Part shown: one piece after another, positions 1 through 7,075 of the stretch
Numbering within the stretch: position 1 is the first letter of the stretch
Layout: each line of letters opens with the position of its first letter
Assembly: GCA_035547915.1 (NCBI GenBank)
Contig: DASZTS010000098.1
Coordinates: forward strand, 1 to 20,467
Origin: DASSFG01 sp035547915
GTDB lineage: Bacteria > Planctomycetota > Planctomycetia > Pirellulales > JAICIG01
Direction: 5' to 3'
DNA length: 20,467 nt
The notes under the pieces: generated by a model
Database searches by the model: none
The model's input: only the letters and a program-made list of their open reading frames with translations
Told to the model about the DNA's origin: nothing
Position numbers and translations under genes: made by a program

Positions 1-563
1 TTCCTTTGCTCACAGCTATCCTTACCAAACCGTGTTCGCGCAAGCTTTGGCCAATCTGCAGCAGTGGCGTCCCCTTGCACCACGCCCGGCTCCCCCGTAG
101 AGAGGTCGCCCGCGGGCTGACGCTCTGCTGCACATCACACCCAACTCGTCGCCGCCAGGATCGCGGTGCGCGCCGACCGCCACCTCGGCAGCGAATTCAC
201 GATTGCAGCCCCCCGCGAGACAGGTCGAGCGCATCAGGAATTCGCTACCGCACCCCGTCTCTGGATGGGATAGGCACGTTGTCCGCCGACCCCGGCGGGC
301 GGCCGGGGCCGGCCGCCCATGTCCGACCCGCGCTGTGAGAAATGCGGGCTAGGGACAAACTACCACACGCTGTTCCGGAGCGCTGGCTCAACCAGTGGCT
401 GCGACAAGCCCAGCACCTTTGCTCACTCCCCAGGTCAACTGGCCCAGGGCAGCGAAAAAACAAATCCCCTTATGCACCCAAGTGCAGGTAAATGCCCGCA
501 ACCCACCCGTTTGGCCGGCGCTCGCGACGAAGAGGAAACCGGCTTCCAGATTCTGTCAGCCGT
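1..563. other. Non-coding stretch, no gene seen
   Basis: Reading frames here are short, overlap on both strands and have no recognisable motif, signal peptide or ribosome site. Two GC-rich stem-loops lie near 297-318 and 321-356, and a remnant of the palindromic element family fills the right edge (539-563). I see no tRNA or rRNA. The region is the 3' flank of the minus-strand deaminase. Confidence 0.5.
297..356. other. Two adjacent GC-rich stem-loops
   Basis: GGGCGGCC at 297-304 is complementary to GGCCGCCC at 311-318 (8-bp stem, loop of 6). Next to it, GTCC 321-324 pairs with GGAC 353-356, and inside that CCCGC 327-331 pairs with GCGGG 344-348. There is no T-tract after either stem, so an intrinsic terminator is not well supported. 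A small structured RNA or simple GC-rich chance pairing are the alternatives. Confidence 0.3.
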
Positions 564-566
564 TTA
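539..566 (+). repeat. Remnant of the palindromic element (copy 4, right end only)
   Basis: The bases from 539 match the right end of copy 2: CCGGCTTCCAG is identical, followed by a TGTCAGCCG block, with two substitutions between. About 23 of 25 bases match, and then two bases of the terminal GCTC are missing. The left half of the element cannot be found. The flanking TTA (564-566) is the reverse complement of the deaminase stop codon, the same relation seen between copy 2 and the aminotransferase stop. Confidence 0.65.
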
Positions 567-1040
567 GTACGTCTTTGGGTTCGGCGAGTTTTTCTTCCAC
601 TCGCCGAACAGGGCCCGGCATTGTTCACCAAGCAGGCCGGGAACGAGTTCCATAGGGCTGTTCGTGAGGCGAACCAGATCGGCAATCGGTAGGCGCAACT
701 CGTTGTAGCCCGCGGCTGTGGCGTCGTCGATCGTGGCCCCGAAATAGACCTTTCCCACGCGAGCCCAATGCAATGCCGAAGCACACATCGGACATGGCTC
801 GCACGTCGTGGCCACGATGGCGTCGGAAAAATGAAGCTTCTGCTCGGAACGGCAGGCCTCGCGCAGAGCCGTAATTTCCGCGTGAGCCGTGATATCGGTC
901 GTCGAGAGAACGACATTGTGGCTCACGGCCACGACGCGGTCGCCGATAGCGATCGCGCAACCGAATGGACTCTCACCGCGGGCAATCCCGGCGCGGCATT
1001 TTTCGATAGCCAGTTGCATGAGCTCGGCCGGATCGATCAT
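564..1040 (-). CDS. Cytidine/deoxycytidylate-family deaminase (guanine deaminase or tRNA-adenosine-deaminase-like)
   Basis: A zinc-dependent purine or pyrimidine base/nucleoside deaminase of the CDA fold, probably cytosolic. The product is 158 residues, normal for the family. The catalytic HAE motif is at residues 53-55 (TAHAEITAL), and the second zinc motif PCPMC places cysteines at 83 and 86. The C-terminal part (YFGAT...AAGYNE) is closer to guanine deaminases of the GuaD type than to TadA, but the substrate cannot be fixed. The frame stays open upstream to 1133, but those extra codons lie inside palindromic element copy 1, so I start at the ATG at 1040. It opens MIDPAEL and is preceded by AGGG about ten bases away. 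The aminotransferase lies upstream in the same orientation, separated by two inserted elements. The stop codon TAA touches element remnant copy 4. Confidence 0.85.
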   Translation of the reverse strand: MIDPAELMQLAIEKCRAGIARGESPFGCAIAIGDRVVAVSHNVVLSTTDITAHAEITALREACRSEQKLHFSDAIVATTCEPCPMCASALHWARVGKVYFGATIDDATAAGYNELRLPIADLVRLTNSPMELVPGLLGEQCRALFGEWKKNSPNPKTY

Positions 1041-1063
1041 TTTCTGAGCCCTATCGAAAACCT

Positions 1064-1169
1064 TAAGAGCAACCGACAAAACTGGATCGAGCTTCACAGG
1101 AATCGGCGTTTCACGGCCGATTCTTGCGCCCAAGGCGCTCGGACCTTCGGGTTCTGTCAGCCGCTCTAA
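1064..1169 (+). mobile_element. Palindromic MITE-like element, copy 1, with TAA target duplication
   Basis: The element proper runs 1067-1166 (100 bp) from GAGC to GCTC. TAA is present directly on both sides (1064-1066 and 1167-1169), as expected for a 3-bp target duplication. The left end and the reverse complement of the right end share the pattern GAGCnnCnGACAnAACC, with small differences, so they are terminal inverted repeats. A central hairpin pairs 1099-1107 with 1116-1124 (GGAATCGGC with GCCGATTCT, including one G-T pair). The element lies 24 bases upstream of the deaminase start codon, within that gene's leader. No coding capacity. Confidence 0.8.
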
Positions 1170-1233
1170 GCCAGTTTAACGCCCATCTCCCAGAGTCTTC
1201 CCATCTTATCGAATCAATCTTCAGATCGCTTCT

Positions 1234-1336
1234 TTAGAGCAACCGACAAAACCGGATCGAGCTTCGAAAAATCGGTGTTTCACAGCCGATTTTTGACCAC
1301 GGCGCTCCGGCTTCCAGGTTTTGTCAGCCGCTCTTA
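1234..1336 (+). mobile_element. Palindromic MITE-like element, copy 2, with TTA target duplication
   Basis: The element proper runs 1237-1333 (97 bp), same orientation as copy 1 and 70 bases from it. TTA flanks both sides (1234-1236 and 1334-1336). The right-hand TTA is the TAA stop codon of the minus-strand aminotransferase. The central hairpin is AAAAATCGG (1267-1275) with CCGATTTTT (1286-1294), an A-tract/stem/T-tract shape that could act as a terminator in both directions. The last 35 bases before the right terminus are identical to copy 3, about 19 kb away. Confidence 0.85.
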
Positions 1337-2719
1337 GCTCTTCGCCACTCTAGCAAAGATTTCGTACATCACGTCCAGATAGATCTTGGCTTCGTCGAGC
1401 GGCATGACCAGTGGCGGACTCACGCGGATGACCTTGCCGGCCAGCGGGCCGAGTAAGTGGATCGCCGCGCCAGCATCGTCACCCAGATAGCAGGCCGCGA
1501 CACACGCGTTGGCGACCTCTCCCGCCGTCCGCTCGCCGAGTGCGGCGCATTCCACGCCCCACACAACCCCTTCACCGCGCACGTGCGCCACGATGGGTAG
1601 TTCGGTCAGGCGCAGCAGACCCGCTTCGATGATCCGCGACAACTGGCGCGCGTGCTCCAGCACATGAGTGTGCTCGTATTCGTCGAGCGTGGCGAGCACG
1701 CCCGCGCTCGCCAGCGGGTTGGCACTCCACGTATCGCTCGCTTCGCCATAGCGCATGTTGGCGAACAGATCGGCCCGGCCGACCGCCGCACTCACCGGCA
1801 CGCCGTTGCCCAGCCCCTTGCCGAGCACCACGATGTCGGGCTCGACGCTGTATTCGCTGAAGGCAAACATCTCTCCCGTGCGGCCGAAGTTGGCTTGCAC
1901 CTCGTCGAGGATGAAGATCAGGTCGTGCTCGCGGCAGAACCGTTCGAGCAACTGAAGGTACTCCTTCTGTGGATGGAACGAGCCACCGCCTCCCAGGTAG
2001 GGTTCGGTGATCAGACAGCAGATACACGAGCCAAGCTCATTCCAGAGGGCGTCCAACTCTGCCTGATAGGGAGCTAGGTCGATCGGCCGGCGGCGGGCAT
2101 GTACATCGATGCATTCCTCGGTGGGAAAACGAATGAACCGCACGCGCGGGTCGCGCTCCGGATCGTTTTCGCTGCCGGTCACGGCCCCGGCCAAGCCCTT
2201 CTTGCCGTGAAACCCGTGGCGCGTCGAGAGGATCATGTTTTCGCCCGGCCGCCGGTCGAGGGCTGCCCAGAGGGCCTTTTGGATGGCCTCGCTGCCGCTG
2301 GCCGCCCACATCACCTGCTCGCAGCGAGCGCCTCCCGTCTGTCGTTGCAAGCAGCCGATCAGCCGCTCGCTGGCTGCCACTTCGAGCTCGGTGACGCTGT
2401 TGTAGGCGTTGAGCGTGACGGCCTGGCAAAACTCACCGCAGCCGGCAAAGCCATGCAGCCCGAGATACTCTAAAAGGCGCTGCCACCAACGGGTCGGATT
2501 GTGCCCCAGATTCATCACCAGCACGCCGGAAGTGAAGTCGGCCAGGCGGCGGCCCTCGGGTGTCCAGTGATAACATCCGGCGCTTTTCGCCAACACGGCC
2601 AGGCTGGGCGTGAACGTGCGCAAGCTGTGAGGCTCGACGGCTGCCAGGCGGCGGCGTGTCTCGTTCGAGGCATCCTCGCGGAGATGTTCGATCGCGGCGG
2701 GAACTGAGGTGGTGGCCAT
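1334..2719 (-). CDS. Class III pyridoxal-phosphate aminotransferase
   Basis: A fold-type I, PLP-dependent transaminase of the ornithine/4-aminobutyrate group, moving an amino group from a terminal amine or amino acid to a keto acid in the cytosol. The 461 residues match the family length. Visible motifs: SGSEAIQKAL (141-150, cofactor phosphate contact), HGFHG (168-172), LDEVQANFGRTG (271-282) with the cofactor-ring aspartate, GKGLGNG (300-306) with the Schiff-base lysine at 301, and DTWSANPLA (329-337). The usual DEVQTG reads DEVQAN here. The ATG at 2719 is preceded by AGGA at a suitable distance. The gene follows the oxidoreductase by 71 bases in the same direction, probably one transcript. 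Its TAA stop is one half of the target duplication of element copy 2. The exact substrate is not identifiable. Confidence 0.88.
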   Translation of the reverse strand: MATTSVPAAIEHLREDASNETRRRLAAVEPHSLRTFTPSLAVLAKSAGCYHWTPEGRRLADFTSGVLVMNLGHNPTRWWQRLLEYLGLHGFAGCGEFCQAVTLNAYNSVTELEVAASERLIGCLQRQTGGARCEQVMWAASGSEAIQKALWAALDRRPGENMILSTRHGFHGKKGLAGAVTGSENDPERDPRVRFIRFPTEECIDVHARRRPIDLAPYQAELDALWNELGSCICCLITEPYLGGGGSFHPQKEYLQLLERFCREHDLIFILDEVQANFGRTGEMFAFSEYSVEPDIVVLGKGLGNGVPVSAAVGRADLFANMRYGEASDTWSANPLASAGVLATLDEYEHTHVLEHARQLSRIIEAGLLRLTELPIVAHVRGEGVVWGVECAALGERTAGEVANACVAACYLGDDAGAAIHLLGPLAGKVIRVSPPLVMPLDEAKIYLDVMYEIFARVAKS

Positions 2720-2790
2720 CAGGCTGTCCTGCGGTACGGGTTTTTTTACGCTAACCGATTCGACCGCCGCGCTGGGTCACGGGAGATTCG

Positions 2791-4077
2791 TCAGCAGGCC
2801 GTCGGTTCGTACAAGACGTGCTTTTGTTCACGACCCGGCTCGAGCAGCACCAAGCTGCCCGAGTCGGTGTACTCAACCACACAGTTTGGGGTGCCGCCGG
2901 CGTGCCTAGCCAAAATCGCTTCCATCGCTTGCACGGCCGCGACTGTCTGGCGGTCGGCGGAAAGATCGTTGTAGGAAAGCCGGCGGGCGCGGTCGAGTCG
3001 TTCGCCGCGTTCGTTGGGCGGACCGCCGAACTCGACCTGGGCCACCTCGCGCACGAACCGTTCGATCGCTTCCACACCGTAACCCCGCTGCGATCGCTCG
3101 CCCCAGGGTTCCAAGAAAGCTCCATTATAATGATTATTCATATTGGTTTTCCGAGCCAGCGGCGTGCGATCCTCGATCGTGCACTCGACGCCCCGCCGGC
3201 GGCTGTGGGCGTTCCACACGCCGTTGTCGAAGCGGAACTGCACTTCCTGGTCGACATAGCCCGGGAAATTGTCGGGCGTGACCCAGCTCGTATGAATGTC
3301 GAACGCCGCCTCACGGCCATCTTCGTATTGATAGACAAGCCGCAACTGGACCGAGTCCCAGGTCGGTCCGTCGGCCGTCCCCACAAGTCCCCGCTGGCCG
3401 GTGCAGGCGATGCTCTTCAAGCGGCCGCCGAAGGTGAAGTCGATGAGCTTGATATAGTGGACCGCCACATAGGTGCCCGGGTTCCGGCCGCGAATCCACT
3501 CGGCAAACTGGCCACCGGAGATCGACTTCGGTTCGAGGAGCGTGCAATAACCGTTGTTGATGTGCTTCAGTTCGCCGTCGGCCACGAGTGTGCGCAACTT
3601 CTTGTGGTCCGGATCGAGCAGCTTATGGTAGACGACCTTCGCCAGCACTCGGTTTTGTCGGGCCAGGCGCTCGAGTTCGTCCAGTTCGGCCAACGACAGG
3701 ACCGATGGCTTTTCGATGAGCAGGTGCTTGCCGGCTTCGAGTACGGCCTTGGCCGCCGCAAAATGCCGGTCATCGGGCGTTGCCACGCAGACGAAATCAA
3801 CGTCGGCCTGGAGCAGTCGGGCAACCGCGCTGGGCTCTTGAAAACTCTGCAGCGGCCCGATCTTATTCCCCGCGGCCCGCAGATAACTCTCCGCACGGCG
3901 CCCGGTGCGGCTGGCAACGGCCACGAGCGGCACTTCGCAGACTCCGCAACCCGGCTCATATAGACCCGCCGCGTGCGCATGCTCGAAGAACGGCCGATAG
4001 GTTTCGTCGAAAATCATCCCCAACCCCACCATGCCGCCACGGAGAACTTGCGAGGGCTGGCCGGTGGAGGGTCGCAT
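2791..4077 (-). CDS. Gfo/Idh/MocA-family NAD(P)-dependent oxidoreductase
   Basis: A cytosolic dehydrogenase of the glucose-fructose oxidoreductase/inositol dehydrogenase/MocA superfamily, which usually oxidises or reduces a sugar or cyclitol hydroxyl with NAD(P). The product is 428 residues from the ATG at 4077. An N-terminal Rossmann motif GMVGLGM is at 15-21, and the family signature EKP is at 122-124 after VATPDDRH. A conserved HYIKLID (207-213) lies in the substrate domain. The frame extends to 4215, but that would run into the next gene's 3' end (stop at 4191), and the extra residues resemble no Rossmann protein, so 4077 is preferred although no strong ribosome site is seen. Pairing with the downstream aminotransferase suggests an oxidise-then-aminate step on a shared substrate; this is inference. 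Confidence 0.87.
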   Translation of the reverse strand: MRPSTGQPSQVLRGGMVGLGMIFDETYRPFFEHAHAAGLYEPGCGVCEVPLVAVASRTGRRAESYLRAAGNKIGPLQSFQEPSAVARLLQADVDFVCVATPDDRHFAAAKAVLEAGKHLLIEKPSVLSLAELDELERLARQNRVLAKVVYHKLLDPDHKKLRTLVADGELKHINNGYCTLLEPKSISGGQFAEWIRGRNPGTYVAVHYIKLIDFTFGGRLKSIACTGQRGLVGTADGPTWDSVQLRLVYQYEDGREAAFDIHTSWVTPDNFPGYVDQEVQFRFDNGVWNAHSRRRGVECTIEDRTPLARKTNMNNHYNGAFLEPWGERSQRGYGVEAIERFVREVAQVEFGGPPNERGERLDRARRLSYNDLSADRQTVAAVQAMEAILARHAGGTPNCVVEYTDSGSLVLLEPGREQKHVLYEPTAC

Positions 4078-4190
4078 GGCGGCGGGGATGAACAGGCTGG
4101 GCTTGGTAGGTGGGCTCCAGCTTAATCGGATTGCAGCACCGACGGTAGGGTTTGCCCCGTCACGCCGGAGGATACGATGCCGCACCGCGA

Positions 4191-5021
4191 TCACGGTCCG
4201 CGGCTGTACTCCCAACGTTTGTGAACCGGCAGGCGGTAACGGGCATGTACCTGGTTCCCCTGATCGACGTAGTTGCGAAACGTGTACGTGCCGGTACTCG
4301 ACACGCGTAGATTGGCACCCGGCCGTACCGAGAGCTCCGACCGCACGAAGTCTTCCAGCTCGTCGGCGCCCGACGTGTCTTCGTCGTCGGTGGAGACCGC
4401 ACCGTTCAGCATCCGTCCGCGATAACGTCGGGGATTCACGTCGCGCGCGAGCGGGTAGACGTCGTTGGCGCGCACCCCGCGACCATACGCGTCACGAAAT
4501 TCCTCCACTCCGCGGCGCGAATAACCGTTTGACATGGCGCTGGCCCGGCCGGCCTGATCGAGGTAGCCCGGCGAGTCATAACGGTCGACGCCGCCATAGT
4601 AATGACGATGCACCGGTGCTCCGGCATAGTCATTCCGTACCACGTCGGGCCGATAGCGACTGACGGTGCGACGGGGGAAGTCGGTCTGGTCAGGCGGCGG
4701 CGTTTCGTCGCGCGGTGGACGCACGCGCGGGACGCGTGGATAGGCCTCACTGAAGCTGGCGTCTTCCTGCGGATACCTGTCCGGTTGGTTCCGTTGTGTG
4801 TTCCGGCTGGCGCGCGCACGCCGATCTGCATAATCGTCGTCATCGCGATCGGAGTAGCGGTCATCAAATACGTTGTCGCGATAGCGGTGCCCGTATTGAT
4901 CGCGGTCCAGGGGATCGCTGGGACCGCGGGTCAATTGGCCGTTTGCCGAAGTCGAGAGGAGCGCCGGCACGCAAAAACTGACGACTGCCAGACTCCAGCG
5001 GACGCGAGTTGAGACGAACAT
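4191..5021 (-). CDS. Exported Arg/Asp/Tyr-rich low-complexity protein
   Basis: Not assigned to a known family. The 276-residue product starts with a Sec-type signal peptide: positively charged start, hydrophobic LAVVSFCVPALL, probable cleavage near SANG-Q (about 28). The mature part to about residue 200 is dominated by D, R, Y and P (for example DDRYSDRDDDDYADRR), likely disordered and highly charged with both signs. The last 60 residues (EDFVRSELS... to the end) are less biased and may fold. The start at 5021 is set by a clear AGGAGA eight bases upstream, rather than the ATG 18 bases earlier. It is transcribed divergently from the S1/P1 nuclease. A cell-envelope or matrix role is a guess. 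Confidence 0.7.
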   Translation of the reverse strand: MFVSTRVRWSLAVVSFCVPALLSTSANGQLTRGPSDPLDRDQYGHRYRDNVFDDRYSDRDDDDYADRRARASRNTQRNQPDRYPQEDASFSEAYPRVPRVRPPRDETPPPDQTDFPRRTVSRYRPDVVRNDYAGAPVHRHYYGGVDRYDSPGYLDQAGRASAMSNGYSRRGVEEFRDAYGRGVRANDVYPLARDVNPRRYRGRMLNGAVSTDDEDTSGADELEDFVRSELSVRPGANLRVSSTGTYTFRNYVDQGNQVHARYRLPVHKRWEYSRGP

Positions 5022-5028
5022 AATTCTT

Positions 5029-5034
5029 TCTCCT
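5029..5034 (-). promoter_or_regulatory. Ribosome binding site AGGAGA
   Basis: On the minus strand AGGAGA precedes the ATG at 5021 by seven bases. It decides between two in-frame ATGs (5039 and 5021) in favour of the inner one, which also gives the better signal peptide. Confidence 0.65.
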
Positions 5035-5186
5035 TGCACTTAAACCGCTGCGGCAGGGCAGCCAGTAAGAGCTGACGCAAAAAGCAGGCCGCCGGTTGCC
5101 GCATCGCTGGATTGGCGCATCGCGAAACAGCGAGGGCCGCTACAATGTCCAGCCGCTTGGCGATTTACAAATAGGAGACCGCCGCG

Positions 5187-6161
5187 ATGTGGATTCGACT
5201 TGTCGTCGCAGGATTAGTAGTGCTGGCGTTGGCAGGTCGTGCCACTGCCTGGAACAGCACCGGTCACATGGCGGTCGCCTTGCTCGCCTGGAAGCAACTC
5301 GACGCAGAACAGCGTCGTGCGGCTCACCAACTGCTCAAAACCCATCCGCATTATCGACGATACCTAGCCGAAGCGCGTCCCGAAGGCGTCGCGGAAGACG
5401 AATGGGCCTTCTTGAGGGCCGCCACGTGGCCCGATTGGGTCCGTGAGACTCCGGAGCACCACGCCAGCGACCTCAAGCCGTTCCATCACGCGCCATGGCA
5501 TTACATCAATCTACCGTTTGTCGCGCCCGCCGACGCAGGCCAATTCGCACCGGCAGACCTCACGCCCCCGACGCCCAATGTTGTGACTGCTTTGAACGCC
5601 GCGTTCGATGCGCTCCTCGCGCGGCAGGAGAACGCCGAAGACGCCGCGATCCATTTTTGCTGGGTCCTCCACCTGGCCGGAGACATTCACCAACCGTTGC
5701 ACTGCGCCTCGCTCGTTTCTCATCGTTATCCCCCGCCCCGCGGTGACGAGGGCGGCAACCGACTGGCGATCACACCCAGCAAACGGCCCGAGTCGCTCCA
5801 CACCTACTGGGACGGACTGCTTGGCAAGAACACGCACTATCAGGCCATCGAAGGCATCGTCAAACGCGTCGATGCAGCGTCCGAACACGACCCCGAGCTG
5901 GCGACCAAGCTCCGAGCCCACACGACGGTCGAGTCTTGGTCCGAGGAAAGTTTCGCCCAAGCCGTGAAGTTCGCCTACCTCGACGGGCAGCTTCCCACCG
6001 TCGATTACCGGCAGGTGGAAGGCGGCGAGATTCCGCACAGCGAAGTGCCTGTCTTGCCCGCCGACTATGCCTCGACTGCACGCGAGGTCGCCCAACGGCA
6101 GGCCGCTCTCGGCGGTTGGCGACTGGCGGCCATGGTCAAGCAGATCACCGCGGCCAAGTAG
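5187..6161 (+). CDS. S1/P1-type zinc nuclease, secreted
   Basis: A single-strand-specific nuclease and 3'-nucleotidase of the S1/P1 family, acting outside the cytoplasm on DNA, RNA or nucleotides. The 324-residue precursor has a signal peptide ending ATA-W, so the mature chain begins with Trp22, which in P1 nuclease binds zinc through its free amino group. All nine zinc ligands have counterparts: W22, H27, D83 (WPDW), H105 (HYIN), H162, D166 and H172 (HLAGDIHQPLH), H205 and D209 (LHTYWD). Spacings H162/D166/H172 and H205/D209 equal those of P1. DEGGN (186-190) is also typical. AGGAG at 5173-5177 supports the start. Phospholipase C of the same fold is less likely given the nuclease-type motifs. 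It converges on rpiA with 68 bases between. Confidence 0.92.
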   Translation: MWIRLVVAGLVVLALAGRATAWNSTGHMAVALLAWKQLDAEQRRAAHQLLKTHPHYRRYLAEARPEGVAEDEWAFLRAATWPDWVRETPEHHASDLKPFHHAPWHYINLPFVAPADAGQFAPADLTPPTPNVVTALNAAFDALLARQENAEDAAIHFCWVLHLAGDIHQPLHCASLVSHRYPPPRGDEGGNRLAITPSKRPESLHTYWDGLLGKNTHYQAIEGIVKRVDAASEHDPELATKLRAHTTVESWSEESFAQAVKFAYLDGQLPTVDYRQVEGGEIPHSEVPVLPADYASTAREVAQRQAALGGWRLAAMVKQITAAK

Positions 6162-6229
6162 AAGGTGCGTCGCCAACGGCCGCTCGGCGCGCCGCGTTTC
6201 TTTTATCGACGTGCGCGGACGACTTCGTG

Positions 6230-6910
6230 TCAGCCTCCCAGCACTTCGATCGTGTTCCCTTTTTGCACCAGAACGTTGGTAGGCATACCGACGAACAGGC
6301 CGGTACCCACCACACCAGGGATGTCGCGAATGGAGCGATCGAGTTCCTCGGGCCGCTGGATGGGCTGCACACGGCAATCCAGAATCTGATTGCCGTTGTC
6401 GGTGATGAATGGCTTGCCCGCGTGAAACCGTGGCTGGGCCCGGCAGCCGAGCGCCGCCAGCCTGCGCGTGCAGAGGGGAACCCCGAAAGGAATGACCTCG
6501 ACGGGCAGGATGCCATGCGATCCGAGTTGCGGCACGAGCTTTTCCGGCCCCACCAGGATGACGAGGCGGCGCGAGGCAGCGGCCACGATCTTTTCGCGCA
6601 CCAGGGCGCCGCCATACCCTTTGATCAGGTTGCATTTCGGGTCAACCTCGTCGGCCCCGTCAACGTCGACGTCGATGGCCTCGACTTCGTCGAGAGCGAC
6701 GAGCGGGATGCCTAGCTCGCGCGCCAGCCGCTCCGAAGCCTTCGACGTCGGCACGCCGCGGACAGAGAATCCCTGCCGCGTTTTTTCTGCCAAGGCTTGA
6801 ATGAAGGCCGTCGCCGCATGGCCGGTGCCCAGTCCCACCACCGATCCGGCGGAAATGTACTCGAGGGCCCGTTCGGCCACAGCTCGTAGGAGATCGGGTT
6901 GCCCGTTCAT
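6230..6910 (-). CDS. rpiA: Ribose-5-phosphate isomerase A
   Basis: Interconverts ribose 5-phosphate and ribulose 5-phosphate in the non-oxidative pentose phosphate pathway, in the cytosol. The 226 residues fit the family (E. coli enzyme 219). Motifs: GLGTGHAATAFI (26-37, phosphate site), DVDGADEVD (82-90), LIKGYGGALVREK (95-107) with the catalytic lysine and glutamate, ITDNGNQILDC (169-179), and GTGLFVGMPTNVLV near the C terminus. The frame is open up to 7000, but the residues before MNGQPDLL have no counterpart in RpiA, so the ATG at 6910 is used. It appears to be a single gene, convergent with the nuclease and divergent from the next gene. Confidence 0.95.
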   Translation of the reverse strand: MNGQPDLLRAVAERALEYISAGSVVGLGTGHAATAFIQALAEKTRQGFSVRGVPTSKASERLARELGIPLVALDEVEAIDVDVDGADEVDPKCNLIKGYGGALVREKIVAAASRRLVILVGPEKLVPQLGSHGILPVEVIPFGVPLCTRRLAALGCRAQPRFHAGKPFITDNGNQILDCRVQPIQRPEELDRSIRDIPGVVGTGLFVGMPTNVLVQKGNTIEVLGG

Positions 6911-7075
6911 GCCCCGATTATCCGGGCTTGCTCGCCGACAAGTCAATGACAGGCACTTTCCGGGCGGCCCGTCGGGGGGCATTCTGCCCAGGGCGAACAC
7001 CCCCGATCCGCGGGACGGACCTATGATTGTCAGGGCCGATATTCAGAAGCATGGTATTTTGAACGGGGAGCGATT

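Noticed and set aside
1067..1333. Copies 1 and 2 as parts of one composite transposon
   Set aside because: They are in direct orientation only 70 bp apart, the DNA between them carries no gene, and each has its own target duplication (TAA and TTA), which points to independent insertions.
2818..3963. Long open frame on the plus strand (381 codons)
   Set aside because: It lies antisense to the oxidoreductase, which has clear Rossmann and EKP motifs. The plus frame is an effect of GC-rich codon structure and has no motif.
5066..5098. Possible further copy of the palindromic element (TAAGAGC, TGAC, run of A)
   Set aside because: Only the tip and a few spaced bases match, two bases are missing in the terminal repeat, and there is no matching right end with a second TAA about 95 bp away.
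6162..6229. Terminator between the convergent nuclease and rpiA genes
   Set aside because: The CGGCGCGCCG palindrome has no loop and the following T-rich stretch is interrupted; no stable stem with a proper loop is visible.
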